A stretch of 64,000 bases of DNA from Burkholderia sp. WP9 (GTDB taxonomy: Bacteria; Pseudomonadota; Gammaproteobacteria; Burkholderiales; Burkholderiaceae). The position numbers and the translations under genes were made by a program. A model generated the notes under the pieces. That model saw only the letters and a program-made list of their open reading frames with translations, was not told where the DNA came from and did not search any database. Location of the stretch: assembly GCF_900104795.1 (NCBI RefSeq), contig NZ_FNTG01000002.1, positions 1,426,001 through 1,490,000 of the forward strand. The letters are read 5' to 3'. Of the stretch, positions 1 through 10,257 are shown one piece after another. Each line of letters opens with the position of its first letter. Positions within the stretch are counted from its first letter, which is position 1.

Positions 1-20
1 GTTTTCGAATTCGCCGTGCT

Positions 21-2291
21 TCACGCAAGCCTCAACGGCAGTGAGCGCAAGCGCTGGCCCGTCAATGCAAACACGGCATTCGCCACCGCCGGTGCGACCG
101 GTGGCACGCCCGGTTCACCCACGCCTTGCGGATGCATCTGGCTCGGCATGATGTCCGTGTCGATTGCCGGGCAATCGTTGATTCGCACGACCGGGAAATC
201 CCTGAAGTTCTTCTGCTGCACCTGACCGTTGATGAGCGTGATTTCATCCTGCAACGCGGTGGAGAGACCGAACACGATCGCGCTCTCCATCTGCTGACGA
301 ATCAGATTCGGATTCACCGGCATACCGCAATCGATCACGCAGACCACCCGATGCACGCGAATCCGCTTATCCGGCCCGATCGACACTTCCACGACCTGCG
401 CGACCACACTGCCGAACGCCTCGTGCAACGCCACGCCGCGCGCGCGGCGCGCGCCGTCGGCGGCATGCGTCAACGGGTGTCCCCAGTCCGATAAAACCGC
501 CGCACGCTTTAACACCGCCAGATGCCGCGGATGCTGCGCGAGCAGCGCCGCGCGAAACGCAATCGGGTCCTGGCCGGTGGCCGCGGCAAGTTCGTCGGTG
601 AAGCCCTCGGTGAAGAACGCCTGATGTGAATGGCCCACGGAGCGCCAGAATCCGACCGGCACCGGCAGGTCGACAATCTTGTGCGCCACGCGCGCTGCGG
701 GCCATTCGTAGGGCTGATCGAAGGCGCCTTCGCAGGTCGTCTTGTCGATCGGAATGCGCGGCACGCCGTAATAGCGCGCGAGGGATTCCGGCACGATCGC
801 CTGACTTGCCGACGTGGCTTGCCACGCCAGCAGTTTGCCGTTGTTGTCGATACCGGCTTTGAGGCGCGACACGCATGCCGGACGATAGAAATCGTGAGTG
901 AAGTCCTCCGCGCGCGACCAGAGGGTTTGCACCGGACGGCCGCCGCCTTGGCGCGCAATCGCCGCGGCTTGGGCGATGAAATCGAGTTCCAGACGCCGCC
1001 CGAATGCGCCGCCCAATAGAAGCATTTGCACGTCGACCTTGTCGGGCTCGATGTCCAGCACTTTTGCCACGTGATGCCGGGCGAGCGCGGGCACTTGCGT
1101 GGAGACCCAGACCGTGGCCGAGCCGTCCGTGACCTGCACAGTGCAGTTGGGCGGCTCGACCGCGCCGTGCGCCAGATACGGCGCGCGATACTCGGCGCTG
1201 ATGGTGCGAGCCGCGCGACTCAACGCGGCGTCCACGTCGCCCAGATGGTAGTAGGCGTGGCCGTCGCCGTCGTCCAGTGCTTGTGCGAGGCGACGGTCCA
1301 CCTCCGCGTTAGACAGCTTTGCCGCCGGGCCGTCGTGCCAATCCACGTTGATGGCGGTGACCGCGTTCATCGCCCGAAACGGGTTGTCCGCGATCACCGC
1401 GATGCCGCCGGTTCCACCGTTGTAGGGCGCGACGGCAAACGCCTTGATGAAGCCCGGCATGCTGGCCGCCGGCGTTGCATCAAACTTCGCGACCGTGCCG
1501 CCCAACGTCGGGCACATGACGACGCTCGCGTAGAGCAGACCGTCGGGAAGCGCGTCGATACCGAAGCGCGCCGTGCCGTTGATCTTCGACGCCGCTTCGA
1601 TACGGCGTAACGGTTTGCCGATCAGCTTGAAGTCGGCGGGATTTTTGAGCGCCACCTGGCGCGGCAACGGTTGCTGCGCCGCCATCGACGACAATTCGCC
1701 GAAGCTCGCCTTATGCCCCGAGGGGTGCAGCACCTGACCGCTTTCGACGCGACATTCGCCGGCAGGCACTTTCCATTGCGCTGCCGCGGCGCCGATCAGC
1801 ATGGCGCGGGCCGAGGCGCCGGCCTCGCGCATCGGCGTCCAAAGGTCGTTGATGCTGGACGAACCACCCGTCATCATCGTGCCAGCTTCGCGCACCACCT
1901 TGCGGGTCATCCAGACGATAGTGCGTTTAATGGCGCTATCGTCGTCGGGGCGAAACGGCAGGTCGTCGATGATGTTCTGCACGCTGTTGTAGATCTTGTC
2001 GATAGGCGAGTTTTCGACCCGCACCTGCGACCAGTCGGCGTCCAGTTCTTCGGCAAGCAACATGGCGAGGCCAGTGTGAATGCCCTGTCCCATTTCCGCC
2101 TTGCACATCATGATCGTCACGCTGTTGTCGGCGGCGATCTTGACCCAGCCGTTGAGCGCCACCTGCGTGCCTTGCGCCGGCAGCGGCATGGACGTGGTCA
2201 AACGCTGCCCCGGCGGCAGCACCGACCAGCCGACCAGCAGCGCGCCGACAGCGCCGGCGCCGCCGAGCAGGAAGGTTCTGCGCTTTAACAT
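21..2291 (-). CDS. Molybdopterin-binding hydroxylase large subunit (IorB-like, xanthine dehydrogenase family)
   Basis: Large molybdenum-cofactor subunit of an aldehyde/isoquinoline-type oxidoreductase, 756 aa, close to the usual size of IorB. The N-terminus is a twin-arginine-like signal (MLKRRTFLLGG, then a hydrophobic stretch), so export to the periplasm is expected. The body carries family hallmarks: GGAFGRR in the middle and, near the C-terminus, GVGEPGVPPVAPA with the glutamate that serves as catalytic base in this family. Electrons normally pass to a small [2Fe-2S] subunit (IorA) and a cytochrome. No IorA gene lies upstream within 500 bases, so it is either downstream beyond position 1 or encoded elsewhere. 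The substrate cannot be read from sequence; the IorB label is by family likeness. Confidence 0.88.
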   Translation of the reverse strand: MLKRRTFLLGGAGAVGALLVGWSVLPPGQRLTTSMPLPAQGTQVALNGWVKIAADNSVTIMMCKAEMGQGIHTGLAMLLAEELDADWSQVRVENSPIDKIYNSVQNIIDDLPFRPDDDSAIKRTIVWMTRKVVREAGTMMTGGSSSINDLWTPMREAGASARAMLIGAAAAQWKVPAGECRVESGQVLHPSGHKASFGELSSMAAQQPLPRQVALKNPADFKLIGKPLRRIEAASKINGTARFGIDALPDGLLYASVVMCPTLGGTVAKFDATPAASMPGFIKAFAVAPYNGGTGGIAVIADNPFRAMNAVTAINVDWHDGPAAKLSNAEVDRRLAQALDDGDGHAYYHLGDVDAALSRAARTISAEYRAPYLAHGAVEPPNCTVQVTDGSATVWVSTQVPALARHHVAKVLDIEPDKVDVQMLLLGGAFGRRLELDFIAQAAAIARQGGGRPVQTLWSRAEDFTHDFYRPACVSRLKAGIDNNGKLLAWQATSASQAIVPESLARYYGVPRIPIDKTTCEGAFDQPYEWPAARVAHKIVDLPVPVGFWRSVGHSHQAFFTEGFTDELAAATGQDPIAFRAALLAQHPRHLAVLKRAAVLSDWGHPLTHAADGARRARGVALHEAFGSVVAQVVEVSIGPDKRIRVHRVVCVIDCGMPVNPNLIRQQMESAIVFGLSTALQDEITLINGQVQQKNFRDFPVVRINDCPAIDTDIMPSQMHPQGVGEPGVPPVAPAVANAVFALTGQRLRSLPLRLA

Positions 2292-2818
2292 GGCATGGCT
2301 CGATCAGCTCGCACGATGGCTGGGAAGCTGTGAAGCGCGGGTCCGCGCCTGGCGTTGGTCCTCCGAATAGTAATAAGACGGTGGAGTGGATGTGGGACTT
2401 AAATGCATGCATTTAAGTCAGGAGGGCTTGGGGCGGGGGATGGGGAGGATGGCGGTGATGGAGGTAAGCCGTGGGGTGTTTCATTAAATGAGGCGGGAAC
2501 GGCTTGGTAAGGGCGGTTCGTTGCGGGCAGAAGGCCGGCGCTCGTGCGAGCATGCCATCGTGGCTGTGCCTGCGAAAACGACTCGGCGGAGCAGAGGATT
2601 CAGCAAAAACGCGCGGGAGCTTCGGCGATTTCCCATGGTCCTTGATGCATCTAGCAATCGCCGCTGCGCCATTCCTGACGTCGAAGGGAAATCTCCTCTC
2701 ACGCAATGCGGCGCTTTCCGCTGCCTCTCATTTTTTCAAACGATTACCCTCACGTGACAAATGAGTACAGGCTTTTGTGTTGTTTTCCGATCCGATAGAC
2801 GAATTAGCTATCTTTGAA
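2292..2818. other. Divergent intergenic region
   Basis: No convincing gene. The short open frames here overlap one another on both strands and lack ribosome-binding sites or recognisable domains. It should hold the promoters of the divergent IorB-like and TPR genes, and it contains the 24-bp palindrome listed separately. Confidence 0.6.
2396..2419. promoter_or_regulatory. 24-bp perfect palindrome, candidate operator
   Basis: Perfect two-fold symmetric site without spacer: the left half reads GACTTAAATGCA and the right half is its exact complement. It lies about 105 bases before the IorB-like start. It is AT-rich in a GC-rich surrounding, which fits a dimeric repressor or activator site. The cognate regulator is not evident in the window. 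Confidence 0.45.
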
Positions 2819-4639
2819 ATGCCGAACGCCACCGCCCTCGATTCGGATGAAATCGACGTAGAGACCCTGATTGCTCGTGCAGACGCCGACTACTCCGCCT
2901 TCCGCATGAAAGACGCGGAAAGCGGATACCAACGGGCGTTGGCCTCGAACCCGTACAATGTCCATGCACTACACCGTATGGGGTTGGTATGCGTGCACCT
3001 GGAAAAAATCCCAGAAACAGACGCGTATCTGGAACGCGCTCTAAAGGCCGACCCAGCGCGTGCCGATCTGTGGGAACACGCCGGCCTGATCGCCGCGATG
3101 AAAGGCGACTACCCACGTTCGGAAGCGTTCTACCGTCATGCGATTGATCTCTCTGGAAGCACCGCAACCTTGCATCGCAATCTGGCGGATTGCCTGCGAC
3201 GCGGCGGCCGCCTCGCCGAAGCGAAAGCGCAATACAAAGCGGCTCTTTCCATAGAGACGGACCTTCATCATGCGACGCGTGCCATCGCGCGCATAAGCGC
3301 CGAACTCGGGGAGGCTGACGATGCCGCCGACTATTGGCTAGCCGCATGGGCGCTCGACTCATCTTCCCTGCAAGACGGGTTCGATTTAATCGCAGCACTA
3401 GCCAAAGCCAAGCGTACGGCACAGGCAAGCCGTGCGATCGCACAGATCAGAACACGGGAAGCGGACAATCCCGAAACATTGCAGGCGCTGTGTCTCGCGT
3501 TATATAGAGCGGATCGTTTCGCCGATATGCTGAGTGTCGCCCGCCAGGGACTCGAGATCGATCCGCGACGCGTCACGCTGCACCACTACGCGGCACATGC
3601 GCTGAGCGTCCGCGGCAGAGTTGCGGAAGCGCTGGCCTACAGCAGGGAAGCGGTCCGACTCACACCTGATGATCCTGTCATGCAGTGCCAACTTGCATGC
3701 CTCGAACTGAGTCAGGGCGATTTTAAGAGCGGATGGGCGCGTCGCAATGCCGCTTACGCCATGCCCCTAACACGTGCCACTTTGGTCTTTCCAGATTTTC
3801 AGGTGTGGAATGGCGAACCAGTTTGCGGATGTCGTTTCCTACTCGTCGGCGAACAAGGACGGGGCGACGAAATCCAGTTCATCCGGTTTGCCGAATGGCT
3901 ACACCGGCAGGGTGCTATTGTCGATGTGCTGGTCAGCCAACCTGTCGCCAAAATCGCAGCAAGCATGAGGAGCGTACGGTCGGTTTTTACAACAACACCC
4001 GCCGGCCCTTACGACTATTGGAGCCATATGCTGAGAATGCCAGCGCATATGAACCTTGATCTCTCCATGTTGCCTATTGCCATGCCATACGTTTCGGCCG
4101 CGCCACTCCATATTGACCAATGGCGGCAAAAGCTCGATGTCATCTCACCATTAGCGGCGCATAAGAAACGCACGAGAATCGGTGTAGTGTGGGCGGGCGG
4201 TGCGCACACCGCTCTAGATCGGTTCCGATCGATCGGTATCGAAACGCTGAAACCCCTTCTTTCCCATCCGGGAACGACCTGGTTTTCCGTACAGAAAGGG
4301 GAGCATGAATGCGACGGCGTACCGCTGGCAGACCAATTTGATTTACACACGCTCGGACCCATCATTGAAGACTTCACCGACACGCTCGCCATTCTTGAAA
4401 CGCTTGACCTGCTCATTACCGTCGATACTGCCGCTGCACATCTCGCCGGTGCGGCAAACCTTCCAGTCTGGGTACTTTTGCCCGCGTACTCGGAGTTGCG
4501 CTGGCTAACCGCCAGAACAGATAGCCCCTGGTACCCATCAATGCGGCTATTCCGCCAGCGCGAACTCGGAGATTGGAACCCCGTTATCGAAGAAATGGGG
4601 GAAGCTCTGACGGATTGGTGCGGCACCGGACCAAAGTAG
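2819..4639 (+). CDS. TPR-repeat protein with GT9-like glycosyltransferase C-terminal domain
   Basis: About 606 aa. The N-terminal half is a run of tetratricopeptide repeats (e.g. NPYNVHALHRMGLVCVHLEK, then DPARADLWEHAGLIAAMKGD). The C-terminal 250 residues resemble the ADP-heptose/GT9-type fold seen in TPR-glycosyltransferase fusions: GVVWAGGAHTALDRFRS, LLITVDTAAAHLAGA and PVWVLLP. Such proteins often sit near surface glycan or glycoprotein genes and may glycosylate proteins, but acceptor and donor are unknown. An in-frame GTG at 2777 would add 14 residues; the ATG at 2819 is chosen, although neither start has a clear ribosome-binding site. The base composition looks somewhat less GC-rich than its neighbours. 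Confidence 0.8.
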   Translation: MPNATALDSDEIDVETLIARADADYSAFRMKDAESGYQRALASNPYNVHALHRMGLVCVHLEKIPETDAYLERALKADPARADLWEHAGLIAAMKGDYPRSEAFYRHAIDLSGSTATLHRNLADCLRRGGRLAEAKAQYKAALSIETDLHHATRAIARISAELGEADDAADYWLAAWALDSSSLQDGFDLIAALAKAKRTAQASRAIAQIRTREADNPETLQALCLALYRADRFADMLSVARQGLEIDPRRVTLHHYAAHALSVRGRVAEALAYSREAVRLTPDDPVMQCQLACLELSQGDFKSGWARRNAAYAMPLTRATLVFPDFQVWNGEPVCGCRFLLVGEQGRGDEIQFIRFAEWLHRQGAIVDVLVSQPVAKIAASMRSVRSVFTTTPAGPYDYWSHMLRMPAHMNLDLSMLPIAMPYVSAAPLHIDQWRQKLDVISPLAAHKKRTRIGVVWAGGAHTALDRFRSIGIETLKPLLSHPGTTWFSVQKGEHECDGVPLADQFDLHTLGPIIEDFTDTLAILETLDLLITVDTAAAHLAGAANLPVWVLLPAYSELRWLTARTDSPWYPSMRLFRQRELGDWNPVIEEMGEALTDWCGTGPK

Positions 4640-4666
4640 CCGCCGCACCTCTCCCGCCTTTTCATC

Positions 4667-5866
4667 TCACCGCCTATTCGACCCCGACACCACATCGATC
4701 CAAACGGCCAGCACGAGAATGCTGCCCTTCACGATCATCTGCCAATACGCATCCACGTCCAGCATCGACATGCCGTTATCGAGGCTCGCCATGACGAGCG
4801 CGCCGATCAGCGCGCCGTAGACCGTGCCGGACCCTCCGCGCATCGACGTCCCGCCGATAAAACACGCGGCAATCGCATCGAGTTCGCCCATCGATCCGGC
4901 CGAAGGCGATCCCGCCGCAAGCCGCGCCGTATTGACGATGCCGCCGAACGCGCACATCAGCCCCATCAGCGCGAAGATCGCCAGTTTCACGCGGTTAGTG
5001 TTGACGCCTGAGAGCCGGGTCGCTTCGAGGTTCGAACCGACCGCGTAGATGCGCCGCCCGAACACCGTCTGCGTGGCGATCCACGTAAAGATGCCCAGCA
5101 GCGCGAGCAGCAACAGCACCGGCACGGGAATGCCACCGTAACGGTCAAGCGTGGCGACGAAGCCGGCGAGAATCACACCCGCGCCGACCACCTTCACGAC
5201 GTCCTGCCAGAACGGCACCACCCGCAGTTGATAGCGCTCGCGGTTGCGCCGCTGGCGTATCGTCAGAAACGCCAGCAACAGAAACAGCACCACCGCAAGC
5301 GTATCGCCCGCGAGTCTCGGCAGATACCCTTGGCCGACGAACACGAAACCATCCGACACCGGTGCAATCGTCGATCCGCCTGTCACACCGAGCAGAATGC
5401 CGCGATAGGCAAGCATGCCGCCGAGCCCGACAATGAACGAAGGCACGCGCCGGTAAGTCGACCACCATCCGTTGAACATGCCGATCAGTACCCCAAGCAG
5501 CATGACCACCGGCAACGTGACGCCGAGCGGCCAGTGTCGGTTGACGTCGAGTATCGCCGCCACGCCGCCGAGCAAACCGAGCAGCGAGCCGACCGACAGA
5601 TCGATCTCGCCGGCAATGATCACGAACACCATGCCGCACGCGAGCATGCCGGTAATCGACATCTGCCGCAGCAGGTTCGACAGATTGCGCGGCGTAACGA
5701 ATGCGCCGTGCGTGAGCACCGAAAAGAAAATCCAGATCGCGGCCACGGCGATCAGCAGCGCGAGAATCTTGTAGCGCGCGAACAGTTGCTGAAGGCGCTG
5801 CGGACCGCCGAATGCGCCTCGCGGCACGGCTTCATCGGCGCGGTGGGAAGTAACGTCGGGCGTCAT
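4667..5866 (-). CDS. xylH: D-xylose ABC transporter permease XylH
   Basis: Inner-membrane permease of the high-affinity D-xylose importer, 399 aa, with about ten hydrophobic segments. The stretch [19 protein letters not shown] and the later [19 protein letters not shown] are the conserved motifs of the RbsC/XylH permease family. Its start overlaps the xylG stop by four bases (ATGA), so the two are translationally coupled. It is the last gene of the xylA-xylFGH direction and converges on the TPR gene 27 bases away. The xylose assignment rests mainly on neighbouring xylA, xylF and xylR. Confidence 0.93.
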   Translation of the reverse strand: MTPDVTSHRADEAVPRGAFGGPQRLQQLFARYKILALLIAVAAIWIFFSVLTHGAFVTPRNLSNLLRQMSITGMLACGMVFVIIAGEIDLSVGSLLGLLGGVAAILDVNRHWPLGVTLPVVMLLGVLIGMFNGWWSTYRRVPSFIVGLGGMLAYRGILLGVTGGSTIAPVSDGFVFVGQGYLPRLAGDTLAVVLFLLLAFLTIRQRRNRERYQLRVVPFWQDVVKVVGAGVILAGFVATLDRYGGIPVPVLLLLALLGIFTWIATQTVFGRRIYAVGSNLEATRLSGVNTNRVKLAIFALMGLMCAFGGIVNTARLAAGSPSAGSMGELDAIAACFIGGTSMRGGSGTVYGALIGALVMASLDNGMSMLDVDAYWQMIVKGSILVLAVWIDVVSGSNRR

Positions 5867-7422
5867 GCGGCACTCGCTACGGTTGGGTTCGGGGATCGTG
5901 GCACGGGACGGATCGCAGCGCTGAGTATGTCCTCCTGAGTCAGACCGTCATTGACGAAATCGCCGCGCAACTCGCCTTCGCCGATCACCAGCACACGATC
6001 GCTGATACCGAGCACTTCGGGCAATTCGGAGGACACCATCACGATCGACATGCCGCGCTGCGCCAGTTGAAAAATCAGTTTGTAGATTTCGTATTTCGCG
6101 CCGACATCCACGCCACGCGTGGGTTCGTCGAGAATCAGCACTTTCGGGTCGGTCAGCAGCATGCGTGTCAGCACGGCCTTCTGTTGATTGCCGCCGGACA
6201 GACTCGCAATCGATAACATGGGATGCGCGGCGCGCACCGAAAGCCGCTTCATCTCCGTGTGAATCGTATCGAGTTCGGCCGCGGAATCAATCCGGCCAGC
6301 CGAGGCAAAGCGCGCCAACACCGCGAGCGTGATGTTGTGGCCGACGCTCAGCCCAGGCACGATGCCGTGGCGTTTGCGATCTTCCGGCACCATGGCGATG
6401 CCCGCGCGAATCGCGTCAACGGGCGCGCGAATCCTGAGCGGCTTGCCGTCCATCACCACGGTCGCTTCGCTCACCCCCGGGTACGCACCGAAGATCGCCT
6501 GCATCAACTCCGTGCGGCCCGCGCCGACCAGGCCGGCCACGCCAAGAATCTCGCCACGCCGCAGCGCGAACGACACGTCGTTGACCCGCTTGCGACGCGA
6601 ATTGGTCACGTCGAAACAGGTGACATGACGAGCTTCGAAGATCACCTCGCCGATCGGATGCGGCTCGCGCGGAAACAGGTTCTTGATCTCGCGGCCCACC
6701 ATCAGCGAAATGATGCGGTCGGTCGTAAGCGCGCGCATCGGCTCCGTCGCGACGTGACGGCCGTCGCGAATCACGCTGATCGTGTCGCAGACGGCCGCCA
6801 CTTCGTCGAGCTTGTGCGAAATGTACACACAGGCCACGCCGCGCCGCTTCAGATCGCGCACGATGTCGAGCAGAATACGGATCTCGGATGCGGTCAGCGA
6901 AGAAGACGGTTCGTCGAGAATCAGCAGTTTGGCGCGCTTGTTTAGCGCCTTGGCGATCTCGATCAACTGCTGGTGCCCACCGCCATAGTTCATCACCGGC
7001 TGTGCGGCATTGATTCCGCTGATACCGAGTTCGCGCAGCAGTTCGTCGGCGCGCTGGTACATCGCCGCGTAATTCATGCGGCCACCGGGCAGCGTGATTT
7101 CATTGCCGAGAAAGATGTTCTCCGCCACCGACAATTCCGGCACCAGCATCAACTCCTGGTGAATGATGATGATGCCGGCGCGCTCGGTGTCACGCACGCT
7201 GGCGGCTTTCAACGGCTCGCCTTCCCAGATGATCTCGCCGTCCCACGTGCCCCACGGATACACGCCGGAGAGCACTTTCATCAGCGTGGATTTGCCCGCG
7301 CCGTTCTCGCCACACAGACCCACGCACTCGCCCGGCGCGATCGTGAGGTCGATACCGTCGAGCGCCTTCACGCCGGAAAACGCCTTGACGATGCCGCGCA
7401 TCGTCATGAGAGGTTGCGTCAT
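5863..7422 (-). CDS. xylG: D-xylose ABC transporter ATP-binding protein XylG
   Basis: Duplicated sugar-importer ATPase, 519 aa, the standard length for XylG/RbsA. The first half has Walker A (GENGAGKST), Walker B ([11 protein letters not shown]) and a degenerate signature (YGGGHQQ). The second half has the signature [10 protein letters not shown] and Walker [13 protein letters not shown] but, as in relatives, a degenerate P-loop ([11 protein letters not shown]). It energises uptake through XylH with XylF as binding protein. Its stop overlaps the xylH start; it lies 79 bases downstream of xylF on the same strand. Confidence 0.95.
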   Translation of the reverse strand: MTQPLMTMRGIVKAFSGVKALDGIDLTIAPGECVGLCGENGAGKSTLMKVLSGVYPWGTWDGEIIWEGEPLKAASVRDTERAGIIIIHQELMLVPELSVAENIFLGNEITLPGGRMNYAAMYQRADELLRELGISGINAAQPVMNYGGGHQQLIEIAKALNKRAKLLILDEPSSSLTASEIRILLDIVRDLKRRGVACVYISHKLDEVAAVCDTISVIRDGRHVATEPMRALTTDRIISLMVGREIKNLFPREPHPIGEVIFEARHVTCFDVTNSRRKRVNDVSFALRRGEILGVAGLVGAGRTELMQAIFGAYPGVSEATVVMDGKPLRIRAPVDAIRAGIAMVPEDRKRHGIVPGLSVGHNITLAVLARFASAGRIDSAAELDTIHTEMKRLSVRAAHPMLSIASLSGGNQQKAVLTRMLLTDPKVLILDEPTRGVDVGAKYEIYKLIFQLAQRGMSIVMVSSELPEVLGISDRVLVIGEGELRGDFVNDGLTQEDILSAAIRPVPRSPNPTVASAA

Positions 7423-7501
7423 TCGCTATGCCTCGCTGCAAGGCGCACGGCGGCGCCGATACGCACCACGCGCATCGCCGTCCGCCGCGCACACGTTACG
7501 C

Positions 7502-8530
7502 TCATTGGCTCGCGAGCTGGGCCTGGCTATAGAAGCCGTCCTTGACGACTACGTCGACATTGCTCTTGGTGAGCAACGTGGGTTGCAGGAGCACCGTGTC
7601 GACTTTCTTCTTGCCGTTGTCGTATTGCGCGTTATAGGCGGGCTTCTGGCCCTTCGCGAGAGCCACCGAGAGCTTGGCGGCTTCGCCGGCAATCAGCTTC
7701 AGCGGCTTGTAGACGGTCATGGTTTGCGTGCCGGCAATCACACGCTTGACGGCCGCGAGGTCCGCGTCCTGCCCGGAGACCGGCACCTTGCCCGCCAGGT
7801 GCTGCGCGGCGAGCGCCTGAATCGCGCCACCTGCGGTGCCGTCGTTCGATGCGACGATCGCATCGATCTTGTTGTTGTTGGCCGTCAGCGCATCTTCGAC
7901 AATGCGCAGCGCCGTGGAAGCACTCCATTCCGGCACCCACTGCTGACCGACTACTTTAATGTCGCCCCGGTCCATGGCGGGCTTCAGGATTTTGAGCTGG
8001 CCTTCGCGCAGCATCTTGGCGTTGTTGTCCGTCGGCGCACCGCCGAGCAGGAAGTAGTTGCCCTTTGGCTGCGCATTGTAGACGCCTTGCGCCTGCAATT
8101 CGCCGACTTTCTCGTTGTCGAACGAGATATAGGCGTCCACATCGGCATCGAGAATCAGGCGGTCATACGAGACGACCTTGATGCCGGCTTTCCTTGCTTC
8201 CGCAACCACATTGCCGAGCGTCTTCGAATTGAACGGCACGATTACGATGACGTCGACGCCGCGCGAAATCAGGTTTTCGATCTGCGAGATCTGCCGCTCT
8301 TCGCTCGCGTCGGCGGATTGCACCGACACTTTCGCACCAAGCTTTTCTGCCGCGGCAACGAAATAGTCACGATCGCGCGACCAGCGCTCCACGCGCAGAT
8401 CGTCGATACAGAAGCCGATTTCCGGATGATCCTTGCTTGCATGCGCGAGCGGCGCGACAAGCGACAGGCTGGCGAGCACCGCTCCACACACGAGCGAACT
8501 CAACACGGTACGACGCGTTGCGAATTTCAT
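7502..8530 (-). CDS. xylF: D-xylose-binding periplasmic protein XylF
   Basis: Periplasmic sugar-binding protein of the type-I fold, 342 aa. It begins with a cleavable signal peptide (MKFATRRTVLSSLVCGAVLA, ending near AHA) followed by a mature start KDHPEIGFCIDDLRVERW typical of XylF. The start at 8530 is chosen because AGAAGGAGAGAGAC stands just before the ATG; the open frame extends 28 codons further upstream without such a site. It delivers xylose to XylGH and sits between xylA and xylG. Confidence 0.95.
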   Translation of the reverse strand: MKFATRRTVLSSLVCGAVLASLSLVAPLAHASKDHPEIGFCIDDLRVERWSRDRDYFVAAAEKLGAKVSVQSADASEERQISQIENLISRGVDVIVIVPFNSKTLGNVVAEARKAGIKVVSYDRLILDADVDAYISFDNEKVGELQAQGVYNAQPKGNYFLLGGAPTDNNAKMLREGQLKILKPAMDRGDIKVVGQQWVPEWSASTALRIVEDALTANNNKIDAIVASNDGTAGGAIQALAAQHLAGKVPVSGQDADLAAVKRVIAGTQTMTVYKPLKLIAGEAAKLSVALAKGQKPAYNAQYDNGKKKVDTVLLQPTLLTKSNVDVVVKDGFYSQAQLASQ

Positions 8531-8699
8531 GTCTCTCTCCTTCTTCTGATAGCCGGAATACCGGATTGGACGGCCTGCGCTGCGAGCCGCAGGACCGGAC
8601 AAGCGACAACCCAAAGCTTCCTGTTTCGCGCGGTCGACGTGGCCGCGCGATTTTTATGAGGTGCTACGACTTCTCAGCCACGTCTTCCTGCGATCCGGA

Positions 8700-10022
8700 T
8701 CAGCGTCCGCTGTAAATAGCCTGATTCACGATGTTTTCCATCAGCTCCTGATGGCCGCTGGCATGCTGCGGATTCAGACCGCGCGCCAACGCATCCGTCG
8801 CCAGCGTGGAGAGCGAATAGTCGCCGGACAGGATCTTGCGGCCGAACTCCGCTTCCCAGCCCGCATAGCGTTGACGCTTGAATTGATCCAGACGATCGTT
8901 TTCGATCAGCACCGCGGCGCGTTCGACAGCGAGCGCGAGGTTGTCGATTGCCCCAATGTGGCCGTAGAACAGGTCTTCCGGATCGACACTTTGCCGCCGT
9001 ACTTTCGAGTCGAAGTTCATGCCGCCCGTTGTGAAGCCGCCATGTTTGAGAATTTCGTAGAAGGCGAGCGTCAGCTCTTCCACACTATTTGGGAACTGAT
9101 CGGTATCCCAGCCATTTTGCGGGTCGCCGCGATTCGCGTCGACGCTGCCGAAAATACCCAGCGCATAGGCCGTCGCGATCTCGTGATGAAACGAATGACC
9201 CGCGAGCGTCGCATGATTGGCCTCGATGTTTACCCGAATCTCTTTCTCGAGTCCGTGTTGCAGCAGGAAGCCGTGTACGGTCGCGACATCGTAATCATAT
9301 TGATGCTTGGTCGGCTCCTGTGGCTTGGGTTCAATCAGCAGCGAGCCTTTGAAGCCGATCTTGTGCGCGTGATCGACGACCATATGCAGAAAACGGGCGA
9401 GCTGATCACGTTCGCGCACCAGGTCGGTATTGAGCAACGTATCGTAACCTTCACGGCCACCCCACAAGACATAATTGTCGCCGCCGAGTCTTTGCGTCGC
9501 ATCGAGAGCATGGCGGACCTGCGTCGCCGCAAATGCGAACACCTCTGGATCCGGATTGGTGGCCGCGCCCGCCGCGTAACGAGGATGCGAGAACAGATTG
9601 GCGGTGCCCCACAGCAACTTGATGCCGCTATCCTCCTGCTTGCGCGCCAGATAGTCGGCAATATGCAGGAAGTTTTCGCTGTATTCCTTCAGGCTCGACC
9701 CCTCGGGTGCGACGTCGGTGTCGTGAAACGTGTAGTACGGCGTGCCGAGCTTCGAGAAGAACTCGAATGCGGAATCCGCCTTTTGCCGTGCCCGCTCCAT
9801 GGCATCGCCGGCTTGCTGCCAAGGGCGTCGAAACGTTCCGTGCCCGAAAATATCCACGCCCGGCCAGACGAACGTATGCCAGTAGCACACGGCAATACGC
9901 AGATGTTCTTCGAGGGTTTTGCCGAGTACCTTTTTACTTTTATCGTAGTGGCGGTACGCAAGCGGATTATCCGATTGCGGGCCTTCGTAGCGGATCTCGG
10001 GAATGTGTTCGAAGTAAGACAT
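8700..10022 (-). CDS. xylA: Xylose isomerase (class II) XylA
   Basis: Converts D-xylose to D-xylulose in the cytoplasm. It is 440 aa, the length of class II xylose isomerases. The catalytic histidine region [12 protein letters not shown] and metal-ligand segments ([42 protein letters not shown]) are all present. It is the first gene of the minus-strand xyl cluster, 170 bases before xylF, and divergent from xylR. No xylulokinase gene (xylB) lies in the window, so the next step must be encoded elsewhere. Confidence 0.96.
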   Translation of the reverse strand: MSYFEHIPEIRYEGPQSDNPLAYRHYDKSKKVLGKTLEEHLRIAVCYWHTFVWPGVDIFGHGTFRRPWQQAGDAMERARQKADSAFEFFSKLGTPYYTFHDTDVAPEGSSLKEYSENFLHIADYLARKQEDSGIKLLWGTANLFSHPRYAAGAATNPDPEVFAFAATQVRHALDATQRLGGDNYVLWGGREGYDTLLNTDLVRERDQLARFLHMVVDHAHKIGFKGSLLIEPKPQEPTKHQYDYDVATVHGFLLQHGLEKEIRVNIEANHATLAGHSFHHEIATAYALGIFGSVDANRGDPQNGWDTDQFPNSVEELTLAFYEILKHGGFTTGGMNFDSKVRRQSVDPEDLFYGHIGAIDNLALAVERAAVLIENDRLDQFKRQRYAGWEAEFGRKILSGDYSLSTLATDALARGLNPQHASGHQELMENIVNQAIYSGR

Positions 10023-10114
10023 CTGTGTCTCCAGTTATGTTGCACCGCAACCCGTGCGACGTCGTCGCGCCGGTCGACAAGGTGACGCCATGCTGCCGCT
10101 TGCAAGATGCATCG

Positions 10115-10130
10115 GCAATTGCGAAATTGC
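10115..10130. promoter_or_regulatory. Inverted repeat in xylA-xylR spacer, candidate XylR site
   Basis: GCAATT-GCGA-AATTGC, six-base arms with a four-base centre, midway in the 235-base spacer between the divergent xylA and xylR starts. Its position suits an operator serving either promoter. Assignment to XylR is inference only; AraC-type domains often prefer direct repeats. Confidence 0.3.
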
Positions 10131-10257
10131 GCAGCGTGCTTGATGTTTCTTACCGCCCGCCATTTTGTTTCGCACCAGGGCGTGATTCGAGGCCTAGAAT
10201 AACCAGACGCTTAAAACCGGTGCCGCGCTAAACGGGCACCCAACGCCGCTTACCGCC

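Noticed and set aside
2413..2757. Small open frames in the spacer before the TPR gene
   Set aside because: They overlap each other on both strands, lack ribosome-binding sites and show no family features.
8661..10085. Long plus-strand open frame opposite xylA
   Set aside because: It is a shadow of the xylA codons in GC-rich sequence, with no domain and no ribosome-binding site.
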